In this document: positions 22,678 to 38,010 of the stretch, piece after piece
Layout of the letters: every line of letters begins with the position of its first letter
Position numbering within the stretch: the stretch's first letter is position 1
Notes under the pieces: generated by a model
What the model saw: the letters and a program-made list of their open reading frames with translations, nothing else
What the model was told of the DNA's origin: nothing
Database searches by the model: none
NCBI GenBank assembly: GCA_949775045.1
Contig: OX459107.1
Location: 15,369,679 to 15,433,678 of the forward strand
Length of the DNA: 64,000 nucleotides
Origin: Metridium senile
Taxonomy: Eukaryota; Cnidaria; Anthozoa; Actiniaria; Metridiidae
Direction of reading: 5' to 3'
Program-made: the position numbers and the translations under genes

Positions 22678-23465
22678 GACAGACATCTTATTGTTTCCCA
22701 AAACTATAACAAAGAAAGTTTTGAGTATGGTTAACATGATAAAGAACCTCTGTTTAGTTTGTCCATTAATACCATGGAACTTCCTGGGGAGCGACAATAA
22801 CGAGAAGCAAATAACGTAAGTTATTTATTATATGCAGTGCCGAAGCAAGGTATTATTAAATTTATATACACCCTATGCAAAAAGCCAATAAATTTCATTA
22901 CTTAATCAGTATTACAAGACACCATTGCTTTAATTAGAAATTAGTGATATTCCAAAATTTCAATGTAGTAACATAAACTGATCAAAAGTTAAGATTACAG
23001 CTTTTTGAATTTACAAAGATTTGGCTTAAAATTTGCACTTGGGCCTTTTATAGAGCCTCGCATTCGCGTTTTTGGTACATTTTAAATTCTGGAGTGATTC
23101 AATATATTACAACAGAACTCTACAAAATTACTAATTAAGACATGCTCTTTCTTGTAAGGGAAAAATATTATTGAGATATTTTATTGTTCATGGTGTTTCG
23201 TGTTGCTCGTTCCCAGTCCCTTGCTCTTTTTGCATAGGGCGTATGCCCTGGACGTAAACTTATATGTTCAGAATCTTTATTATCATTCATATTGGTCTAT
23301 TCAAACTAGTAGTCCATGGTAGGGGGGTCCACGAATGGGTGTCCATAGACCAGGCCCAGGACAGTGGTCCACAGCCCCTCGCAGGACTGCGTTATGTGAC
23401 CTGACTCGGTCAAAATACGACATTGTTTTCTTAACCCCAGATATAGGAAAAACTTTCAAATTAAT
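22678..23465 (+). repeat. 788-bp block, captured copy 2
   Basis: Offset 2715 bp from the original. The left junction is satellite (CAGATAGTTTTCAATCAGAC) running into AGACATCTTATTG. Confidence 0.93.
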
Positions 23466-24687
23466 ATTGAAAATTGATCAAAATTGAGAATTTTTCCTCT
23501 ACCCCCTAGCATCAAAAATTTCAATTTTTGACCAAATTGAAATTGTTGAATTTTTCATCTATTTTGATTGGTAATCATTCTAGGATTGATCAGATAACAT
23601 ATAGACTTCAATCAGATAGTTTTAGGGATGTTTAGAAAAATATCTAAAATTGATCAAAATTGAGAATTTTTCCTCTACCCCCTAGCATCAAAAATTTCAA
23701 TTTTTGACCAAATTGAAATTGTTGAATTTTTCATCTATTTTGATTGGTAATCATTCTAGGATTGATCAGATAACATATAGACTTCAATCAGATAGTTTTA
23801 GGGATGTTTACAAAAATATTGAAAATTGATCAAAATTGAGAATTTTTCCTCTACCCCCTAGCATCGAAAATTTCCATTTTTTGACCAAATTGCAATTGTT
23901 GAATTTCTCATCTATTTTGATTGGTAATCATTCTAGGATTGATCAGATAACATATAGACTTCAATCAGATAGTTTTAGGGATGTTTAGAAAAATAGTGAA
24001 AATTGATCAAAATTGAGAATTTGTCCTCTACCCCCTAGCATCGAAAATTTCAACTTTTGACCAAATTGAAATTGTTGAATTTTTCATCTATTTTGATTGG
24101 TAATCATTCTAGGATTGATCAGATAACATATAGACTTCAATCAGATAGTTTTAGGGATGTTTAGAAAAATATTGAAAATTGATCAAAATTGAGAATTTTT
24201 CCTCTACCCCCTAGCATCAAAAATTTCAACTTTTGACCAAATTGAAATTGTTGAATTTTTCATCTATTTTGATTGGTAATCATTCTAGGATTGATCAGAT
24301 AACATATAGACTTCAATCAGATAGTTTTAGGGATGTTAAGAAAAATATTGAAAATTGATCAAAATTGAGAATTTTTCCTCTACCCCCTAGCATCAAAAAT
24401 TTCAACTTTTGACCAAATTGAAATTGTTCAATTTTTCATCTATTTTGATTGGTAATCATTCTAGGATTGATCAGATAACATATAGACTTCAATCAGATAG
24501 TTTTAGGGATGTTTACAAAAATATTGAAAATTGATCAAAATTGAGAATTTTTCCTCTACCCCCTAGCATCGAAAATTTCAATTTTTTGACCAAATTGAAA
24601 TTGTTGAATTTCTCATCTATTTTGATTGGTAATCATTCTAGGATTGATCAGATAACATATAGACTTCAATCAGATAGTTTTCAATCA

Positions 24688-25475
24688 GACAGACATCTTA
24701 TTGTTTCCCAAAACTATAACAAAGAAAGTTTTGAGTATGGTTAACATGATAAAGAACCTCTGTTTAGTTTGTCCATTAATACCATGGAACTTCCTGGGGA
24801 GCGACAATAACGAGAAGCAAATAACGTAAGTTATTTATTATATGCAGTGCCGAAGCAAGGTATTATTAAATTTATATACACCCTATGCAAAAAGCCAATA
24901 AATTTCATTACTTAATCAGTATTACAAGACACCATTGCTTTAATTAGAAATTAGTGATATTCCAAAATTTCAATGTAGTAACATAAACTGATCAAAAGTT
25001 AAGATTACAGCTTTTTGAATTTACAAAGATTTGGCTTAAAATTTGCACTTGGGCCTTTTATAGAGCCTCGCATTCGCGTTTTTGGTACATTTTAAATTCT
25101 GGAGTGATTCAATATATTACAACAGAACTCTACAAAATTACTAATTAAGACATGCTCTTTCTTGTAAGGGAAAAATATTATTGAGATATTTTATTGTTCA
25201 TGGTGTTTCGTGTTGCTCGTTCCCAGTCCCTTGCTCTTTTTGCATAGGGCGTATGCCCTGGACGTAAACTTATATGTTCAGAATCTTTATTATCATTCAT
25301 ATTGGTCTATTCAAACTAGTAGTCCATGGTAGGGGGGTCCACGAATGGGTGTCCATAGACCAGGCCCAGGACAGTGGTCCACAGCCCCTCGCAGGACTGC
25401 GTTATGTGACCTGACTCGGTCAAAATACGACATTGTTTTCTTAACCCCAGATATAGGAAAAACTTTCAAATTAAT
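24688..25475 (+). repeat. 788-bp block, captured copy 3
   Basis: Offset 2010 bp from copy 2, with the same left junction sequence, so copies 2 to 4 descend from one capture event. Confidence 0.93.
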
Positions 25476-27052
25476 ATTGAAAATTGATCAAAATTGAGAA
25501 TTTTTCCTCTACCCCCTAGCATCAAAAATTTCAATTTTTGACCAAATTGAAATTGTTGAATTTTTCATCTATTTTGATTGGTAATCATTCTAGGATTGAT
25601 CAGATAACATATAGACTTCAATCAGATAGTTTTAGGGATGTTTAGAAAAATATCTAAAATTGATCAAAATTGAGAATTTTTCCTCTACCCCCTAGCATCA
25701 AAAATTTCAATTTTTTGACCAAATTGAAATTGTTGAATTTTTCATCTATTTTGATTGGTAATCATTCTAGGATTGATCAGATAACATATAGACTTCAATC
25801 AGATAGTTTTAGGGATGTTTAGAAAAATATTGAAAATTGATCAAAATTGAGAATTTTTCCTCTACCCCCTAGCATCGAAAATTTCCATTTTTTGACCAAA
25901 TTGCAATTGTTGAATTTCTCATCTATTTTGATTGGTAATCATTCTAGGATTGATCAGATAACATATAGACTTCAATCAGATAGTTTTAGGGATGTTTACA
26001 AAAACATTGAAAATTGATCAAAATTGAGAATTTGTCCTCTACCCCCTAGCATCAAAAATTTCAATTTTTGACCAAATTGAAATTGTTGAATTTTTCATCT
26101 ATTTTGATTGGTAATCATTCTAGGATTGATCAGATAACATATAGACTTCAATCAGATAGTTTTAGGGATGTTTACAAAAATATTGAAAATTGATCAAAAA
26201 TTGAGAATTTGTCCTCTACCCCCTAGCATCGAAAATTTCAATTTTTTGACCAAATTGAAATTGTTGAATTTCTCATCTATTTTGATTGGTAATCATTCTA
26301 GGATTGATCAGATAACATATAGACTTCAATCAGATAGTTTTAGGGATGTTTAGAAAAATATTGAAAATTGATCAAAATTGAGAATTTGTCCTCTACCCCC
26401 TAGCATCGAAAATTTCAACTTTTGACCAAATTGAAATTGTTGAATTTTTCATCTATTTTGATTGGTAATCATTCTAGGATTGATCAGATAACATATAGAC
26501 TTCAATCAGATAGTTTTAGGGATGTTTAGAAAAATATTGAAAATTGATCAAAATTGAGAATTTTTCCTCTACCCCCTAGCATCAAAAATTTCAACTTTTG
26601 ACCAAATTGAAATTGTTGAATTTTTCATCTATTTTGATTGGTAATCATTCTAGGATTGATCAGATAACATATAGACTTCAATCAGATAGTTTTAGGGATG
26701 TTAAGAAAAATATTGAAAATTGATCAAAATTGAGAATTTTTCCTCTACCCCCTAGCATCAAAAATTTCAACTTTTGACCAAATTGAAATTGTTCAATTTT
26801 TCATCTATTTTGATTGGTAATCATTCTAGGATTGATCAGATAACATATAGACTTCAATCAGATAGTTTTAGGGATGTTTACAAAAATATTGAAAATTGAT
26901 CAAAATTGAGAATTTTTCCTCTACCCCCTAGCATCGAAAATTTCAATTTTTTGACCAAATTGAAATTGTTGAATTTCTCATCTATTTTGATTGGTAATCA
27001 TTCTAGGATTGATCAGATAACATATAGACTTCAATCAGATAGTTTTCAATCA

Positions 27053-27840
27053 GACAGACATCTTATTGTTTCCCAAAACTATAACAAAGAAAGTTTTGAG
27101 TATGGTTAACATGATAAAGAACCTCTGTTTAGTTTGTCCATTAATACCATGGAACTTCCTGGGGAGCGACAATAACGAGAAGCAAATAACGTAAGTTATT
27201 TATTATATGCAGTGCCGAAGCAAGGTATTATTAAATTTATATACACCCTATGCAAAAAGCCAATAAATTTCATTACTTAATCAGTATTACAAGACACCAT
27301 TGCTTTAATTAGAAATTAGTGATATTCCAAAATTTCAATGTAGTAACATAAACTGATCAAAAGTTAAGATTACAGCTTTTTGAATTTACAAAGATTTGGC
27401 TTAAAATTTGCACTTGGGCCTTTTATAGAGCCTCGCATTCGCGTTTTTGGTACATTTTAAATTCTGGAGTGATTCAATATATTACAACAGAACTCTACAA
27501 AATTACTAATTAAGACATGCTCTTTCTTGTAAGGGAAAAATATTATTGAGATATTTTATTGTTCATGGTGTTTCGTGTTGCTCGTTCCCAGTCCCTTGCT
27601 CTTTTTGCATAGGGCGTATGCCCTGGACGTAAACTTATATGTTCAGAATCTTTATTATCATTCATATTGGTCTATTCAAACTAGTAGTCCATGGTAGGGG
27701 GGTCCACGAATGGGTGTCCATAGACCAGGCCCAGGACAGTGGTCCACAGCCCCTCGCAGGACTGCGTTATGTGACCTGACTCGGTCAAAATACGACATTG
27801 TTTTCTTAACCCCAGATATAGGAAAAACTTTCAAATTAAT
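27053..27840 (+). repeat. 788-bp block, captured copy 4
   Basis: Offset 2365 bp from copy 3, with the same left junction. Beyond this point about 10 kb of satellite continues without the block. Confidence 0.93.
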
Positions 27841-30800
27841 ATTGAAAATTGATCAAAATTGAGAATTTTTCCTCTACCCCCTAGCATTGAAAATTTCAAT
27901 TTTTTGACCAAATTGAAATTGTTGAATTTCTCATCTATTTTGATTGGTAATCATTCTAGGATTGATCAGATAACATATAGACTTCAATCAGATAGTTTTA
28001 GGGATGTTTAGAAAAATATTGAAAATTGATCAAAATTGAGAATTTGTCCTCTACCCCCTAGCATCGAAAATTTCAATTTTTTCACCAAATTGAAATTGTT
28101 GAATTTTTCATCTATTTTGATTGGTAATCATTCTAGGATTGATCAGATAACATATAGACTTCAATCAGATAGTTTTAGGGATGTTTAGAAAAATATTGAA
28201 AATTGATCAAAATTGAGAATTTTTCCTCTACCCCCTAGCATCAAAAATTTCAACTTTTGACCAAATTGAAATTGTTGAATTTTTCATCTATTTTGATTGG
28301 TAATCATTCTAGGATTGATCAGATAACATATAGACTTCAATCAGATAGTTTTAGGGATGTTTAGAAAAATATTGAAAATTGATCAAAATTGAGAATTTGT
28401 CCTCTACCCCCTAGCATCGAAAATTTCAACTTTTGACCAAATTGAAATTGTTGAATTTTTCATCTATTTTGATTGGTAATCATTCTAGGATTGATCAGAT
28501 AACATATAGACTTCAATCAGATAGTTTTAGGGATGTTTACAAAAATAGTGAAAATTGATCAAAATTGAGAATTTCTCCTCTACCCCCTAGCATCGAAAAT
28601 TTCAAATTTTGACCAAATTGAAATTGTTGAATTTTTCATCTATTTTGATTGGTAATCATTCTAGGATTGATCAGATCACATATAGACTTCAATCAGATAG
28701 TTTTAGGGATGTTTAGAAAAATATTGAAAATTGATCAAAATTGAGAATTTGTCCTCTACCCCCTAGCATCGAAAATTTCAACTTTTGACCAAATTGAAAT
28801 TGTTGAGTTTTTCATCTATTTTGATTGGTAATCATTCTAGGATTGATCAGATAACATATAGACTTCAATCAGATAGTTTTAGGGATGTTTAGAAAAATAG
28901 TGAAAATTGATCAAAATTGAAAATTTGTCCTCTACCCCCTAGCTTCGAAAATTTCAACTTTTGACCAAATTGAAATTGTTGAATTTTTCATCTATTTTGA
29001 TTGGTAATCATTCTAGGATTGATCAGATAACATATAGACTTCAATCAGATAGTTTTAGGGATGTTTAGAAAAATATTGAAAATTGATCAAAATTGAGAAT
29101 TTGTCCTCTAACCCCTAGCATCGAAAATTTCAACTTTTGACCAAATTGAAATTGTTGAATTTTTCATCTATTTTGATTGGTAATCATTCTAGGATTGATC
29201 AGATCACATATAGACTTCAATCAGATAGTTTTAGGGATGTTTAGAAAAATATTGAAAATTGATCAAAATTGAGAATTTGTCCTCTACCCCCTAGCATCGA
29301 AAATTTCAACTTTTGACCAAATTGAAATTGTTGAATTTTTCATCTATTTTGATTGGTAATCATTCTAGGATTGATCAGATAACATATAGACTTCAATCAG
29401 ATAGTTTTAGGGATGTTTAGAAAAATATTGAAAATTGATCAAAATTGAGAATTTGTCCTCTACCCCCTAGCATCAAAAATTTCAATTTTTTGACCAAATT
29501 GAAATTGTTGAATTTTTCATCTATTTTGATTGGTAATCATTCTAGGATTGATCAGATAACATATAGACTTCAATCAGATAGTTTTAGGGATGTTTACAAA
29601 AATAGTGAAAATTGATCAAAATTGAGAATTTCTCCTCTACCCCCTAGCATCGAAAATTTCAAATTTTGACCAAATTGAAATTGTTGAATTTTTCATCTAT
29701 TTTGATTGGTAATCATTCTAGGATTGATCAGATCACATATAGACTTCAATCAGATAGTTTTAGGGATGTTTAGAAAAATATTGAAAATTGATCAAAATTG
29801 AGAATTTGTCCTCTACCCCCTAGCATCGAAAATTTCAACTTTTGACCAAATTGAAATTGTTGAGTTTTTCATCTATTTTGATTGGTAATCATTCTAGGAT
29901 TGATCAGATAACATATAGACTTCAATCAGATAGTTTTAGGGATGTTTAGAAAAATAGTGAAAATTGATCAAAATTGAAAATTTGTCCTCTACCCCCTAGC
30001 TTCGAAAATTTCAACTTTTGACCAAATTGAAATTGTTGAATTTTTCATCTATTTTGATTGGTAATCATTCTAGGATTGATCAGATAACATATAGACTTCA
30101 ATCAGATAGTTTTAGGGATGTTTAGAAAAATATTGAAAATTGATCAAAATTGAGAATTTGTCCTCTACCCCCTAGCATCAAAAATTTCAATTTTTTGACC
30201 AAATTGAAATTGTTGAATTTTTCATCTATTTTGATTGGTAATCATTCTAGGATTGATCAGATAACATATAGACTTCAATCAGATAGTTTTAGGGATGTTT
30301 ACAAAAATAGTGAAAATTGATCAAAATTGAGAATTTCTCCTCTACCCCCTAGCATCGAAAATTTCAAATTTTGACCAAATTGAAATTGTTGAATTTTTCA
30401 TCTATTTTGATTGGTAATCATTCTAGGATTGATCAGATCACATATAGACTTCAATCAGATAGTTTTAGGGATGTTTAGAAAAATATTGAAAATTGATCAA
30501 AATTGAGAATTTGTCCTCTACCCCCTAGCATCGAAAATTTCAACTTTTGACCAAATTGAAATTGTTGAGTTTTTCATCTATTTTGATTGGTAATCATTCT
30601 AGGATTGATCAGATAACATATAGACTTCAATCAGATAGTTTTAGGGATGTTTAGAAAAATAGTGAAAATTGATCAAAATTGAAAATTTGTCCTCTACCCC
30701 CTAGCTTCGAAAATTTCAACTTTTGACCAAATTGAAATTGTTGAATTTTTCATCTATTTTGATTGGTAATCATTCTAGGATTGATCAGATAACATATAGA

Positions 30801-33800
30801 CTTCAATCAGATAGTTTTAGGGATGTTTAGAAAAATAGTGAAAATTGATCAAAATTGAGAATTTCTCCTCTACCCCCTAGCATCGAAAATTTCAAATTTT
30901 GACCAAATTGAAATTGTTGAATTTTTCATCTATTTTGATTGGTAATCATTCTAGGATTGATCAGATCACATATAGACTTCAATCAGATAGTTTTAGGGAT
31001 GTTTAGAAAAATAGTGAAAATTGATCAAAATTGAGAATTTGTCCTCTACCCCCTAGCATCGAAAATTTCCATTTTTTGACCGATTTAAAATTGTTGAATT
31101 TTTTATCTATTCTGATTGGTAATCATTCTAGGATTGATCAGATAACATATAGACTTCAATCAAATAGTTTTAGGAATGTTTAGAAAAATATTGAAAATTG
31201 ATCAAAATTGAGAATTTGTCCTCTATCCCCTAGCATCGAAAATTTCAACTTTTGACCAAATTGAAATTGTTGAATTTTTCATCTATTTTGATTGGTAATC
31301 ATTCTAGGATTGATCAGATAACATATAGACTTCAATCAGATAGTTTTAGGAATGTTTAGAAAAATATTGAAAATTGATCAAAATTGAGAATTTGTCCTCT
31401 ACCCCCTAGCATCGAAAATTTCAACTTTTGACCAAATTGAAATTGTTGAATTTTTCATCTATTTTGATTGGTAATCATTCTAGGATTGATCAGATAACAT
31501 ATAGACTTCAATCAGATAGTTTTAGGGATGTTTAGAAAAATATTGAAAATTGATCAAAATTGAAAATTTGTCCTCTACCCCCTAGCTTCGAAAATTTCAA
31601 CTTTTGACCAAATTGAAATTGTTGAATTTTTCATCTATTTTGATTGGTAATCATTCTAGGATTGATCAGATAACATATAGACTTCAATCAGATCGTTTTA
31701 GGGATGTTTAGAAAAATAGTGAAAATTGATCAAAATTGAGAATTTGTCCTCTACCCCCTAGCATCGAAAATTTCCATTTTTTGACCAAATTGAAATTGTT
31801 GAATTTTTCATCTATTTTGATTGGTAATCATTCTAGCATTGATCAGATAACATATAGACTTCAATCAGATAGTTTTAGGGATGTTTAGAAAAATAGTGAA
31901 AATTGATCAAAATTGAGAATTTCTCCTCTACCCCCTAGCATCGAAAATTTCAAATTTTGACCAAATTGAAATTGTTGAATTTTTCATCTATTTTGATTGG
32001 TAATTATTCTAGGATTGATCAGATCACATATAGACTTCAATCAGATAGTTTTAGGGATGTTTAGAAAAATAGTGAAAATTGATCAAAATTGAGAATTTGT
32101 CCTCTACCCCCTAGCATCGAAAATTTCCATTTTTTGACCAAATTGAAATTGTTGAATTTTTCATCTATTTTGATTGGTAATCATTCTAGCATTGATCAGA
32201 TAACATATAGACTTCAATCAGATAGTTTTAGGGATGTTTAGAAAAATAGTGAAAATTGATCAAAATTGAGAATTTCTCCTCTACCCCCTAGCATCGAAAA
32301 TTTCAAATTTTGACCAAATTGAAATTGTTGAATTTTTCATCTATTTTGATTGATAATCATTCTAGGATTGATCAGATAACATATAGACTTCAATCAGATA
32401 GTTTTAGGGATGTTTAGAAAAATATTGAAAATTGATCAAAATTGAGAATTTGTCCTCTACCCCCTAGCATCGAAAATTTCAACTTTTGACCAAATTGAAA
32501 TTGTTGAATTTTTCATCTATTTTGATTGGTAATCATTCTAGGATTGATCAGATAACATATAGACTTCAATCAGATAGTTTTAGGGATGTTTAGAAAAATA
32601 GTGAAAATTGATCAAAATTGAGAATTTGTCCTCTACCCCCTAGCATCGAAAAAAATTTCCATTTTTTGACCGAATTGAAATTGTTGAATTTTTTATCTAT
32701 GTTGATTGGTAATCATTCTAGGATTGATCAGATAACATATAGACTTCAATCAGATAGTTTTAGGGATGTTTAGAAAAATATTGAAAATTGATCAAAATTG
32801 AGAATTTCTCCTCTACCCCCTAGCATCGAAAATTTCAACTTTTGACCAAATTGAAATTGTTGAATTTTTCATCTATTTTGATTGGTAATCATTCTAGGAT
32901 TGATCAGATAACATATAGACTTCAATCAGATAGTTTTAGGAATGTTTAGAAAAATATTGAAAATTGATCAAAATTGAGAATTTGTCCTCTACCCCCTAGC
33001 ATCGAAAATTTCAACTTTTGACCAAATTGAAATTGTTGAATTTTTCATCTATTTTGATTGGTAATCATTCTAGGATTGATCAGATAACATACAGACTTCA
33101 ATCAGATAGTTTTAGGGATGTTTAGAAAAATATTGAAAATTGATCAAAATTGAGAATTTTTCCTCTACCCCCTAGCATCAAAAATTTCAACTTTTGACCA
33201 AATTGAAATTGTTGAATTTTTCATCTATTTTGATTGGTAATCATTCTAGGATTGATCAGATAACATATAGACTTCAATCAGATAGTTTTAGGGATGTTTA
33301 GAAAAATAGTGAAAATTGATCAAAATTGAGAATTTGTCCTCTACCCCCTAGCATCGAAAATTTCCATTTTTTGACCAAATTGAAATTGTTGAATTTTTCA
33401 TCTATTTTGATTGGTAATCATTCTAGCATTGATCAGATAACATATAGACTTCAATCAGATAGTTTTAGGGATGTTTAGAAAAATAGTGAAAATTGATCAA
33501 AATTGAGAATTTCTCCTCTACCCCCTAGCATCGAAAATTTCAAATTTTGACCAAATTGAAATTGTTGAATTTTTCATCTATTTTGATTGATAATCATTCT
33601 AGGATTGATCAGATAACATATAGACTTCAATCAGATAGTTTTAGGGATGTTTAGAAAAATATTGAAAATTGATCAAAATTGAGAATTTGTCCTCTAACCC
33701 CTAGCATCGAAAATTTCAACTTTTGACCAAATTGAAATTGTTGAATTTTTCATCTATTTTGATTGGTAATCATTCTAGGATTGATCAGATAACATATACA

Positions 33801-36800
33801 CTTCAATCAGATAGTTTTAGGGATGTTTAGAAAAATAGTGAAAATTGATCAAAACTGAGAATTTTTCCTCTACCCCCTAGCATCGAAAATTTCTATTTTT
33901 TGACCAAATTGAAATTGTTGAATTTTTCATCTATTTTGATTGGTAATCATTCTAGGATTGATCAGATAACATATAGACTTCAATCAGATAGTTTTAGGGA
34001 TGTTTAGAAAAATAGTGAAAATTGATCAAAATTGAGAATTTGTCCTCTACCCCCTAGCATCGAAAATTTCAACTTTTGACCAAATTGAAATTGTTGAATT
34101 TTTCATCTATTTTGATTGGTAATCATTCTAGGATTGATCAGATAACATATACACTTCAATCAGATAGTTTTAGGGATGTTTAGAAAAATAGTGAAAATTG
34201 ATCAAAACTGAGAATTTGTCCTCTACCCCCTAGCATCGAAAATTTCTATTTTTTGACCAAATTGAAATTTTTCATCTATTTTGATTGGTAATCATTCTAG
34301 GATTGATCAGATAACATATAGACTTCAATGAGATAGTTTTAGGGATGTTTAGAAAAATAGTGAAAATTGATCAAAACTGAGAATTTGTCCTCTACTTCCC
34401 TAGCATCGAAAATTTCTATTTTTTGACCAAATTGAAATTGTGAATTTTTCATCTATTTTGATTGGTAATCATTCTAGGATTGATCAGATAACATATAGAC
34501 TTCAATCAGATAGTTTTAGGGATGTTTAGAAAAATATTGAAAATTGATCAAAATTGAGAATTTGTCCTCTACCCCCTAGCATCAAAAATTTCAATTTTTT
34601 GACCAAATTGAAATTGTTGAATTTTTCATCTATTTTGATTGGTAATCATTCTAGGATTGATCAGATAACATATAGACTTCAATCAGATAGTTTTAGGGAT
34701 GTTTACAAAAATAGTGAAAATTGATCAAAATTGAGAATTTCTCCTCTACCCCCTAGCATCGAAAATTTCAAATTTTGACCAAATTGAAATTGTTGAATTT
34801 TTCATCTATTTTGATTGGTAATCATTCTAGGATTGATCAGATCACATATAGACTTCAATCAGATAGTTTTAGGGATGTTTAGAAAAATATTGAAAATTGA
34901 TCAAAATTGAGAATTTGTCCTCTACCCCCTAGCATCGAAAATTTCAACTTTTGACCAAATTGAAATTGTTGAATTTTTCATCTATTTTGATTGGTAATCA
35001 TTCTAGGATTGATCAGATAACATATAGACTTCAATCAGATAGTTTTAGGGATGTTTAGAAAAATATTGAAAATTGATCAAAATTGAAAATTTGTCCTCTA
35101 CCCCCTAGCTTCGAAAATTTCAACTTTTGACCAAATTGAAATTGTTGAATTTTTCATCTATTTTGATTGGTAATCATTCTAGGATTGATCAGATAACATA
35201 TAGACTTCAATCAGATAGTTTTAGGGATGTTTAGAAAAATAGTGAAAATTGATCAAAATTGAGAATTTCTCCTCTACCCCCTAGCATCGAAAATTTCAAA
35301 TTTTGACCAAATTGAAATTGTTGAATTTTTCATCTATTTTGATTGGTAATCATTCTAGGATTGATCAGATCACATATAGACTTCAATCAGATAGTTTTAG
35401 GGATGTTTAGAAAAATAGTGAAAATTGATCAAAATTGAGAATTTGTCCTCTACCCCCTAGCATTGAAAATTTCCATTTTTTGACCGATTTAAAATTGTTG
35501 AATTTTTTATCTATTCTGATTGGTAATCATTCTAGGATTGATCAGATAACATATAGACTTCAATCACATAGTTTTAGGAATGTTTAGAAAAATATTGAAA
35601 ATTGATCAAAATTGAGAATTTGTCCTCTATCCCCTAGCATCGAAAATTTCAACTTTTGACCAAATTGAAATTGTTGAATTTTTCATCTATTTTGATTGGT
35701 AATCATTCTAGGATTGATCAGATAACATATAGACTTCAATCAGATAGTTTTAGGGATGTTTACAAAAATAGTGAAAATTGATCAAAATTGAGAATTTCTC
35801 CTCTACCCCCTAGCATCGAAAATTTCAATTTTTCGACCAAATTGAAATTGTTGAATTTTTCATCTATTTTGGTTGGTAATCATTCTAGGATTGATCAGAT
35901 AACATATACACTTCAATCAGATAGTTTTAGGGATGTTTAGAAAAATATTGAAAATTGATCAAAATTGAGAATTTTTCCTCTACCCCCTAGCACCGAAAAT
36001 TTCAATTTTTTGACCAAATTGAAATTGTTGAATTTTTCATCTATTTTGATTGGTAATCATTCTAGGATTGATCAGATAACATATAGACTTCAATCAGATA
36101 GTTTTAAGGATGTTTAGAAAAATATTGAAAATTGATCAAAATTGAGAATTTTTCCTATACCCCCTAGCACCGAAAATTTCAATTTTTTGACCAAATTGAA
36201 ATTGTTGAATTTTTCATCTACTTTGATTGGTAATCATTCTAGGATTGATCAGATAACATATAGACTTCAATCAGATAGTTTTAGGGATGTTTAGAAAAAT
36301 ATTGAAAATTGATCAAAATTGAGAATTTTTCCTCTACCCCCTAGCATCGAAAATTTCAATTTTTCAACCAAATTGAAATTGTTGAATTTTTCATTTATTT
36401 TGGTTGGTAATCATTCTAGGATTGATCAGATAACATATACACTTCAATCAGATAGTTTTAGGGATGTTTAGAAAAATATTGAAAATTGATCAAAATTGAG
36501 AATTTGTCCTCTACCCCCTAGCATCGAAAATTTCAATTTTTTCACCAAATTGAAATTGTTGAATTTTTCATCTATTTTGATTGGTAATCATTCTAGGATT
36601 GATCAGATAACATATACACTTCAATCAGATAGTTTTAGGGATGTTTAGAAAAATATTGAAAATTGATCAAAATTGAGAATTTGTCCTCTACCCCCTAGCA
36701 TCGAAAATTTCAATTTTTCGACCAAATTGAAATTGTTGAATTTTTCATTTATTTTGATTGGTAATCATTCTAGGATTGATCAGATACCATATAGACTTCA

Positions 36801-37885
36801 ATCAGATAGTTTTAGGGATGTTTAGAAAAATATTGAAAATTGATCAAAATTGAGAATTTTTCCTCTACCCCCTAGCATCGAAAATTTCAATTTTTCGACC
36901 AAATTGAAATTGTTGAATTTTTCATCTATTTTGATTGGTAATCATTCTAGGATTGATCAGATAACATATAGACTTCAATCAGATAGTTTTAGGGATGTTT
37001 AGAAAAATATTGAAAATTGATCAAAATTGAGAATTTTTCCTCTCCCCCCTAGCATCGAAAATTTCAATTTTTTGACCAAATTGAAATTGTTGAATTTTTC
37101 ATCTATTTTGATTGGTAATCATTCTAGGATTGATCAGATAACATATAGACTTCAATCAGATAGTTTTAGGGATGTTTAGAAAAATATTGAAAATTGATCA
37201 AAATTGAGAATTTTTCCTCTACCCCCTAGCATCGAAACTCTTGGTAATCATTCTAGGATTGATCAGATAACATATAGACTTCAATCAGATAGTTTTAGGG
37301 ATGTTTAGAAAAATATTGAAAATTGATCAAAATTGAGAATTTGTCCTCTACCCCCTAGCATCGAAAATTTCAAGTTTTTGACCAAATTGAAATTGTTGAA
37401 TTTTTCATCTATTTTGATTGGTAATCATTCTAGGATTGATCAGATAACATATAGACTTCAATCAGATAGTTTTAAGGATGTTAAGAAAAATATTGAAAAT
37501 TGATCAAAATTGAGAATTTTTCCTCTACCCCCTAGCATCGAAAATTTCAAGTTTTTGACCAAATTGAAACTGTTGAATTTTTCATCTATTTTGATTGGTA
37601 ATCATTCTAGGATTGATCAGATAACATATAGACTTCAATCAGATAGTTTTAGGGATGTTTAGAAAAATATTGAAAATTGATCAAAATTGAGAATTTTTCC
37701 TCTACCCCCTAGCATCGAAAATTTCAATTTTTCGACCAAATTGAAATTGTTGAATTTTTCATCTATTTTGGTTGGTAATCATTCTAGGATTGATCAGATA
37801 ACATATAGACTTCAATCAGATAGTTTTAGGGATGTTTAGAAAAATATTGAAAATTGATCAAAATTGAGAATTTTTCCTCTACCCC

Positions 37886-38010
37886 GCCTATCCATTCATT
37901 CATCGATTCATCCGTTAATTCATCAATTCATCCATTCATTCATTCATTTATCCATCCATCCATTCAGTCTATCATCCTTCCAATAATTCATTCATTTATT
38001 CAGTATTAAC
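37886..38010. repeat. ATTC/ATCC tetranucleotide array at satellite edge
   Basis: Interrupted CATTCATTCATCGATTCATC-type repeat abuts the last, truncated satellite unit. Confidence 0.85.

Larger units (their letters stand above)
20740..37885 (+). repeat. 176-bp satellite array with higher-order repeats
   Basis: Head-to-tail units of about 176 bp (CCTCTACCCCCTAGCATC landmark at 20781, 20957, 21133, 21310). With the three embedded 788-bp blocks removed, about 14.8 kb or 84 units remain. Variant bases recur in order: the GAAAATTTCCATTTTTTGAC / TTGCAATTG variant at 21150 returns at 21855, a four-unit period of 705 bp. The GAAAATTTCAAATTTTGACC variant recurs at spacings near three, four and six units. 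A few units are truncated (around 34265 and 37238). Units are AT-rich with one conserved CCTCTACCCCCTAGC island. The short frames inside are repeat artefacts. Confidence 0.98.

Noticed and set aside
22531..27109. Identical 67-codon frames at 22531, 24541 and 26906
   Set aside because: They are copies of a satellite unit joined to the captured block, with no family signal.
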